Origin: Bacillus sp. 123MFChir2
Lineage (GTDB): Bacteria > Bacillota > Bacilli > Bacillales > Bacillaceae_G
Length of the DNA: 64,000 nt
Assembly (NCBI RefSeq): GCF_000383235.1
Contig: NZ_KB910926.1
Span: forward strand, 1 to 64,000
Direction: 5' to 3'
Below are positions 58,786 to 64,000 of this stretch, piece by piece. A program made the position numbers and the translations under genes. The notes below the pieces were generated by a model that was not told the DNA's origin, searched no databases, and saw only the letters and a list, made by a program, of their open reading frames with translations. Numbering within the stretch: the stretch's first letter is position 1; each line of letters starts with the position of its first letter.

Positions 58786-60089
58786 TATCGATTTAATTCT
58801 GCCATTAAACTATCAGCTGTTTGGGCCATGTTTGTAGAAGTCTTTTCAATTGCCTTTATAACATGTGTAATGAATTCAAGTTCACCTTCAATTTTTTGAG
58901 TTTGTTTTTTTGAATTAGACATGTCTTTTACAATTTCTTCAAAGTAACTATCAGTTTCATTCATGCTATTTGTTCCGTCAGAGACAAGATTATTAATTTG
59001 TTCAACAGAAGATGAAACATGCGTAATTTGTTCATTTGTTTTTTCAACAAGTTTTGTTACGTTTGAAATAGACTCTTTTGTTTGCTCTGATAACTTACGA
59101 ATTTCTCCTGCTACAACTGCAAATCCTTTTCCGAATTCACCAGCACGTGCAGATTCAATCGCTGCATTTAAGGCAAGTAAGTTTGTTTGATCAGCAATTG
59201 ATTTGACAATATCGATAATTTCATTAATTTTTTTGGAAATGACAAGTAGCTCTTGTGTATCTTGAATAATAGTTTGCATGCTGCCCTTTATGCTTTCCAT
59301 GCGCTGATTTTGAATATGAAGCTGCTGTTTTCCTTGATTTGCCTTTTGCTCTGATTGTATCGCTAGTGATGTACCTGTTTTGGCAATGTCAATCATGTTT
59401 TCTGATTGCTCCGTTAATTGATGAATGGAGGCATTTGTTTTCTCTGATGCAACAGCAAGCTCTTGAGCAATATGGCTGATTGTCATTTGAGCAATTTCTT
59501 TTTCTTGCTCATGTTCTTTTCGAATCGCTTCATATTCTTGTTCGTATGCTGTTAAAACAAGCTCCTGCTCAAGCGTAAAGAGCTTGTTTAGTACATGTAC
59601 AGCACAAGAAAAATCTTCAATTTTTGTGAAGTGTTCTTTGAAAATTTTAATAATAGATCGGAATAATTCTTGATATGCAGATGTATACCATTTTCTATGT
59701 AAACCAATTTTCACGTGTCTTCGTGCAATTTGAACGCGACGTTGAATAAAATCCTCGTCAATATCGCCACTAAATAGTTGTTTGATATGTTCTTTTAATG
59801 TTATTTGTAATTTTTGAACGGAACTATATTTTTCAATGACCTGTATAAGGTGTGGTTGCTTTGTAATATTTTCATAAAATTTCTTTGTAATCCAATCCAA
59901 TTGTTCATAAATAAAAGGTTGTAGCACTTTTACAACCTGTAAATCTTCTCTTGTTACGTGTAACATGTTCATTTGTACGGCTAAATCGGAATTTTTAGGT
60001 ACAAGAAATGTTACGGCCTTATCTTTACTTTGTTCTTTTATACTTCTTTCTTTCGTTTGATTACTTTCCCTTTTAAAAAGCCTTAGCAT
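58785..60089 (-). CDS. hemAT: globin-coupled chemoreceptor (HemAT-type aerotaxis transducer)
   Basis: A soluble oxygen sensor for aerotaxis. The 434-residue protein has an N-terminal sensor-globin domain (about 35-190); the proximal heme-binding His is likely in [15 protein letters not shown] signalling coiled coil with the chemoreceptor hairpin tip [38 protein letters not shown] (in the middle of about 290-330) follows. There are no membrane helices and no HAMP domain, as in B. subtilis HemAT. AGGGGGAA precedes the ATG. No other chemotaxis gene is nearby. Confidence 0.93.
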   Translation of the reverse strand: MLRLFKRESNQTKERSIKEQSKDKAVTFLVPKNSDLAVQMNMLHVTREDLQVVKVLQPFIYEQLDWITKKFYENITKQPHLIQVIEKYSSVQKLQITLKEHIKQLFSGDIDEDFIQRRVQIARRHVKIGLHRKWYTSAYQELFRSIIKIFKEHFTKIEDFSCAVHVLNKLFTLEQELVLTAYEQEYEAIRKEHEQEKEIAQMTISHIAQELAVASEKTNASIHQLTEQSENMIDIAKTGTSLAIQSEQKANQGKQQLHIQNQRMESIKGSMQTIIQDTQELLVISKKINEIIDIVKSIADQTNLLALNAAIESARAGEFGKGFAVVAGEIRKLSEQTKESISNVTKLVEKTNEQITHVSSSVEQINNLVSDGTNSMNETDSYFEEIVKDMSNSKKQTQKIEGELEFITHVIKAIEKTSTNMAQTADSLMAELNR

Positions 60090-60234
60090 AATGTTCCCCC
60101 TGTATATATGTCTTTCTCTCTCTCCTTGTAAAAAAATGTTAAAACGTTTCCAACATTGCCATCTTGTTTATTATATCTATTCTTTTATATTTTCTCTATA
60201 TTGTTATATGGAATTAAGGGAATTTATGCGCTAT

Positions 60235-60272
60235 AAAAAAAGAGAATCCATGAAAGAATTCTCTTTTTATAA
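60235..60272. terminator. terminator of the TRIC-family gene
   Basis: AAAAAGAGAAT / ATTCTCTTTTT hairpin, A/T-runs on both sides, just beyond the stop at 60278. Confidence 0.8.
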
Positions 60273-60277
60273 ATAGA

Positions 60278-60910
60278 TCAATGACCTTTATGAACTTTTG
60301 TATGTGTTTTAAAAAAGACTGGGAAATGTACATTATAGATAAAAGTTACGACGCGTATAACAAATGTTATGAGTAAACAAATGTAGAAAGCCAATACGTG
60401 TGATCCCATCTCATAAGTAATGAGGAAGCTAATTGCGCCTAGGATAGAGGCAATTGCATAAATTTCTTTACGAAAGACATATGGGATATCTTGCGCGCAC
60501 ATATCACGTAAAATTCCACCGCCAATACCTGTAATGACTCCCATAGAAACAACTAAGAAAGAACCATCCATATGATGAGTAATGGCCGCATTTGCACCGA
60601 TGGCAGTAAATACGCCTAAGCCGACAGCGTCTGAGAGCATAATAACAACTTGTAATTTATGAATTCGTTCAAAAAACATACAAGTAAATAATGCTGCTAA
60701 AATACTAATGAAAAAGTAGATTGGTTGTACAAACGCAACTGGAGGCAAGTTTCCAATCATAATATCCCGAATTATTCCGCCGCCAAGTGCTGTTGCTACA
60801 GACAAACAAAGGACACCAAATAAATCGAGTTCTTTTTTTAAACCTACTAATGTACCAGAAATAGCAGCTGCAATAATGCCGAGAAACGTAAATACATCAA
60901 TTAAAAACAT
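60278..60910 (-). CDS. TRIC/UPF0126 family membrane protein (YvgT-like)
   Basis: A 210-residue protein with about seven membrane helices made of two repeats, each with a glycine-rich bend: GGGIIRDIMIGNLPP (about 44-58) and GGGILRDMCAQDIPYV (about 131-146). This duplicated pattern is the mark of UPF0126/TRIC proteins, some of which are trimeric K+ channels. The specific role here is unknown. GGAAGGGATCGG precedes the ATG. Confidence 0.88.
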   Translation of the reverse strand: MFLIDVFTFLGIIAAAISGTLVGLKKELDLFGVLCLSVATALGGGIIRDIMIGNLPPVAFVQPIYFFISILAALFTCMFFERIHKLQVVIMLSDAVGLGVFTAIGANAAITHHMDGSFLVVSMGVITGIGGGILRDMCAQDIPYVFRKEIYAIASILGAISFLITYEMGSHVLAFYICLLITFVIRVVTFIYNVHFPVFFKTHTKVHKGH

Positions 60911-61122
60911 CGCTCCGATCCCTTCCTTCTAAAGATGTTCCAAGGAAAGAATATACACTAAAGTTATCAAAATAACAATTACTGTTTCGCTACATGTAAA
61001 AAAAGTGAAAATGACATCTCCAAAGATTTTATGATTCAATTAAAATACCATCTAGTCAATTGAAAACTTATGCTATAATAGGTATTTGAAACGAGACGCA
61101 ACAATATTTATAGGGGGTAAAG

Positions 61123-62505
61123 ATGTTAAATCACAATAGTTTAAGTTATAAATTTGAACAATTTCTATTGATTTTTATTATATTACAACCAATTATAGAT
61201 TTACTCACATCGTTTTGTATTTTAGAGCTTAAAATCGATGCAACGGTTGGAGTGATAACACGTTTATTTGTTATGGCTCTTGGTGGGATTTATATTCTTA
61301 CGCAAGCTCGTGTGAAAGAAAATCGAAAATACATTATATATTTACTTGGATTAGGAATTGTACTTGGATTAGGATTTTTAAATAATAAAATGATTAAACA
61401 TCCGATGCTACAAATGGAAGATCTTAAGTTTATAGCAAAGGCGTTATATCCATTTGTGATGATAAGTTGCTATATTCTCGTATTCAAGTCATTAAAGATG
61501 AAAGAAACAATGCATACAAAGATGAGAAATTATATAGCATATGCAGCTTTAATTATAAATGTAACGATGGTTGCAGCTATCGCAACTGGAACAGATTATA
61601 ATAGTTATGACTATTTTAAAGAAGGTTCACGCGGCTGGTTTTTTGCAGGAAATGAACTTGGATCCATTTTAGCAATCATATGCCCAGTTGTTGTTCTATA
61701 TTCTATTGAAAAAACAACAAGCTTAGCAAAAAGTTATTTTTGGATTCCATCCATTTTAATTATATTTTCATTGTTTGCAATTGGTACAAAAGTAGGGGCT
61801 GGAGCTATTGTTTGTACATTTGTTATTGCTGTTTTTATGTGTTTTATACAAGCATTTTTACAACGAAAAGAGCGTAATAAAAAGCCATATTTGTTAAATG
61901 GTTTGATTGCAACAGTTATATTAGTAGGAATAGCAGGATATTTTCCGTCCTCTCCAATATATAAAAATACAGGGATCAGTCATAAAGTATTCAAATTGCA
62001 AGAGGCAGAAAGGCAACAAAAGAACCATGTTAAACAAGAGGAAACGGTAAAAGGGACAGAAAAAACAAAAGAAGAAGAGAAAAAGGCTGAGACGCAAGCT
62101 ATTATTTTTAGCGGACGTGAATTATTTATGCAAACGTATAAAGATTTTTATAAACAAGCACCTATGTCTCAGAAATTACTTGGTATGGGGTATGGTGGTA
62201 ACCTTAAAGATATCTCAGAACTAAAAATAATTGAGCGAGATTTCCATGATTGGTTTTATACCTTTGGAATTATCGGTTTTATTTTTCTTATGATTCCATT
62301 TCTGTATTATGGTTTGAGAATCCTAATGGTATTAATAACAAGGTTCCGTGAAGTATTTACGGTTAAGTACGCATTGTTAGCTGCTGGTCTTGGGCTAGCA
62401 TTAGGAATTGCTTTTACAGCAGGTCATGTGTTAACGGCACCAGGAGTAAGTATTTACTTTGTTGTATTATTAGCATATTTAATCGTTGATTTAGAAATAG
62501 AATAA
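61123..62505 (+). CDS. O-antigen ligase/polymerase-like membrane protein
   Basis: A 460-residue protein with about eleven helices. A large outside loop (about 275-355) is rich in Lys, Glu and Gln around residues 295-325. The motif FHDWFYTFGIIGFIFLM after the loop is typical of the Wzy_C/O-antigen ligase family (H and a following hydrophobic helix). Such proteins polymerise or ligate lipid-linked repeats. In B. anthracis a homologue in a similar near-origin cluster (wpaB, by memory) takes part in secondary cell wall polysaccharide assembly. AGGGGG precedes the ATG. Confidence 0.82.
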   Translation: MLNHNSLSYKFEQFLLIFIILQPIIDLLTSFCILELKIDATVGVITRLFVMALGGIYILTQARVKENRKYIIYLLGLGIVLGLGFLNNKMIKHPMLQMEDLKFIAKALYPFVMISCYILVFKSLKMKETMHTKMRNYIAYAALIINVTMVAAIATGTDYNSYDYFKEGSRGWFFAGNELGSILAIICPVVVLYSIEKTTSLAKSYFWIPSILIIFSLFAIGTKVGAGAIVCTFVIAVFMCFIQAFLQRKERNKKPYLLNGLIATVILVGIAGYFPSSPIYKNTGISHKVFKLQEAERQQKNHVKQEETVKGTEKTKEEEKKAETQAIIFSGRELFMQTYKDFYKQAPMSQKLLGMGYGGNLKDISELKIIERDFHDWFYTFGIIGFIFLMIPFLYYGLRILMVLITRFREVFTVKYALLAAGLGLALGIAFTAGHVLTAPGVSIYFVVLLAYLIVDLEIE

Positions 62506-62514
62506 TGGAAGAAT

Positions 62515-62547
62515 AAGAGCTAGCATGATGTTAGCTTTTATTTTTTG
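62515..62547 (+). terminator. weak terminator after the ligase-like gene
   Basis: AGCTA / TAGCT with partial inner pairing, followed by TTTTATTTTTT. Confidence 0.5.
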
Positions 62548-62590
62548 CTATAGTAAAAAATGAGAAAATATATTTAATGGAGGAAAAAAG

Positions 62591-63721
62591 ATGAAAGTGC
62601 TACATATGAATGCTGGAGCAGAAACAGGTGGCGGAAAAACGCATATTATTTCACTTTTGTCGCAATTCCCGAAAGATGTAGTAGAACTAGCGGTATTTGA
62701 AGAAGGTGCAATAGCAAGCGAGGCGAGGGTATTAGGAATAAAAGTACATGTTTTTTCACAATCATCTCGTTATGATATATCCATTCTTTCAAAAATACGT
62801 TCTTTTATTAATAAAGAAGGTTTTGATATTGTCCATACCCATGGAGCAAGAGCTAACTTTTATCTTTCCCTATTAAAGAGAAAGGTAAATGCCAAATGGG
62901 TTACAACTGTGCACAGTGACCCAACGTTGGATTTTATGAAGCGTGGTTTAAAAGGTTGGATTTTTACAAAGTTAAATTTACGTTCGTTTCAGAAAGTTGA
63001 TTTATTTTTTGCTATTACAGAACGTTTTAAGATGAATACGGTAACACTAGGTGTACCAGAAGAGAAAATTTGCACAATCTATAACGGAATTGAATATGAT
63101 CGTAAGTTGGCAAAGCCTTATAATTTAAAAGAGAATTTTGATATACAAGAAGATGTATTTACAGCGATTCAAGTAGCCCGTTTACATCCTGTTAAAGGGC
63201 ATGAAATATTATTTGAAGCGTTGCAAAACACAACAATTCCAAAAATTAAAGTGCTGTTACTTGGTGATGGGCCAATTGAGAATGAGTTAAAAGAAACAGT
63301 GAAACAAAAAGGATTAGAAGATAAAGTTCTATTTTTAGGACATCGTGAAGATGCAAAGAATTTATATGCCGCAGCGCATATAAATTTATTAACATCGTAT
63401 AGTGAAAGTTTCCCCCTTGTTTTATTAGAAGGGGCGAATCAACGTTTAACCCCTATTGCTACAGATGTTGGTGATATGTCACAACTTATTGTTGATAACA
63501 CATATGGCTGGATTGTTCCAATTGGTGATGCGGTGGCTCTTACTCGTGCGTTAGAAGAGGCATATGAAAAATGGAAAAATGGTGAATTAGTAGAGATGGG
63601 TGAGCGTTTGTATACCCATGCCTCTTCTCATTTTTCGTTACGGAATTTATATGAAAATACGTATGAGGCGTATGAGAAGGTTTTGTCTGGCAGTAATGAT
63701 TATGTAAAAGTAAGAGGTTAG
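62591..63721 (+). CDS. family 4 glycosyltransferase
   Basis: A 376-residue GT-B enzyme. The N-terminal acceptor domain opens MNAGAETGGGKTHIISLL and has IVHTHGARANFYL. The C-terminal donor domain has AIQVARLHPVKGHEILFEAL, LLGDGPIENELK and the E-x7-E-type motif SYSESFPLVLLEGANQ. These are GT4 hallmarks. Sugar and acceptor are unknown. GGAGG precedes the ATG. It lies 85 bp after the ligase-like gene and 48 bp before tagA. Confidence 0.92.
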   Translation: MKVLHMNAGAETGGGKTHIISLLSQFPKDVVELAVFEEGAIASEARVLGIKVHVFSQSSRYDISILSKIRSFINKEGFDIVHTHGARANFYLSLLKRKVNAKWVTTVHSDPTLDFMKRGLKGWIFTKLNLRSFQKVDLFFAITERFKMNTVTLGVPEEKICTIYNGIEYDRKLAKPYNLKENFDIQEDVFTAIQVARLHPVKGHEILFEALQNTTIPKIKVLLLGDGPIENELKETVKQKGLEDKVLFLGHREDAKNLYAAAHINLLTSYSESFPLVLLEGANQRLTPIATDVGDMSQLIVDNTYGWIVPIGDAVALTRALEEAYEKWKNGELVEMGERLYTHASSHFSLRNLYENTYEAYEKVLSGSNDYVKVRG

Positions 63722-63769
63722 AATAATTAGTAGTGGAAAAAGATATTTGAAATAGAGAGGATTGTAAAC

Positions 63770-64000
63770 ATGGCAGTGCAAACAATTGATATTTTAGGCG
63801 TGCCCTTCTCAACGATGACAATGGAAGAAACAGTTCGTTATATAATGCAGCAGCTAGAACAAGAACGAGAGAATACATTTCAAGTTGTAACAGCCAATCC
63901 TGAAATTGTGATGTGTGCCAAAAAGGATACTGTGTTTCATCAAACGCTTCTTCAGGTAGATCTTATTACACCAGATGGGATTGGTGTTGTAAAGGCAAGT
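63770..64000 (+). CDS. tagA: WecG/TagA/CpsF family glycosyltransferase (partial, 5' end)
   Basis: The first 77 residues of a GT26 enzyme: VQTIDILGVPFSTMTMEETV, VVTANPEIVMCAKKD, and LITPDGIGVV. TagA-type enzymes add N-acetylmannosamine to lipid-linked GlcNAc, the linkage-unit step of wall teichoic acid and, in the B. cereus group, of secondary cell wall polysaccharide. The ATG at 63770 follows GAGAGG. The rest lies beyond the window. Confidence 0.9.
   Translation, partial: MAVQTIDILGVPFSTMTMEETVRYIMQQLEQERENTFQVVTANPEIVMCAKKDTVFHQTLLQVDLITPDGIGVVKAS

Noticed and set aside
60091-60276. Plus-strand 61-codon frame upstream of HemAT
   Set aside because: No ribosome binding site, hydrophobic AT-rich translation and it ends inside a terminator hairpin.

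Overview
The window is a chromosomal replication-origin region of a low-GC Firmicute, almost certainly a member of the Bacillus cereus group. Evidence: the canonical order gyrA-gyrB-recF-yaaA-dnaN-dnaA-oriC-rpmH-rnpA-yidC-jag-mnmE-mnmG-rsmG-noc-parA-parB; a CxxH/CxxC small protein gene next to rlmH; and many copies of a ~155-bp repeat bounded by TTTAT that matches what I remember of the B. cereus group element bcr1. Several proteins (DnaN, RnpA, ParB) differ noticeably from the B. anthracis/B. cereus sequences I remember, so a diverged member such as B. cytotoxicus is possible; that species guess is weak.

Layout. 1-9064 is the left replichore arm on the minus strand: the 5' end of a 16S rRNA gene with two tandem promoters, then gyrA, gyrB, recF, yaaA, dnaN, dnaA. 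The origin is bipartite: DnaA boxes both upstream of dnaA (9211-9513) and between dnaA and dnaN (7588-7700), the latter with an ordered series of DnaA-trios. From 9551 the right arm runs on the plus strand: rpmH/rnpA/yidC1/jag, mnmE/mnmG/rsmG, noc/parA/parB, yyaC (minus), mscS-like, yyzM, ychF, rpsF/ssb/rpsR, yybS/gdpP/rplI/dnaC helicase, purA, four tRNAs (Lys, Glu, Asp, Phe), walRKHIJ-htrA and rlmH. This core set covers initiation, helicase loading, SSB, gyrase supercoiling, origin segregation (ParAB, parS), nucleoid occlusion (Noc), ribosome parts and wall homeostasis (WalRK).

38800-64000 is the variable part. A malate-type two-component system (malK/malR), a KdgT-family permease and a malic enzyme form a metabolic cassette beside repeat debris and a truncated gene tail. 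A GT2 plus GT-C glycosyltransferase pair lies between two ~200-bp repeats in inverted orientation. An internally deleted lytS remnant ends in a further copy of that repeat, and a TnpB-like fragment is nearby. Then come an AI-2E family transporter, MsrAB, another GT-C enzyme (minus), an ABC-F protein (minus), a polysaccharide set (GT2, Wzx-like flippase on minus; O-antigen-ligase-like polymerase, GT4 and WecG/TagA on plus), an acyl-CoA thioesterase, a HemAT globin-coupled chemoreceptor and a TRIC-family membrane protein.

The signals most worth a second look are non-coding or overlaid on genes: DnaA-trios at oriC, two further DnaA-box clusters (mnmE leader and rlmH leader, the latter partly inside a coding gene), parS sites inside walK and parB, a Noc-type site inside parA, and two repeat families that decorate 5' leaders and flank accessory genes. 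I saw no CRISPR array, complete insertion sequence or prophage.
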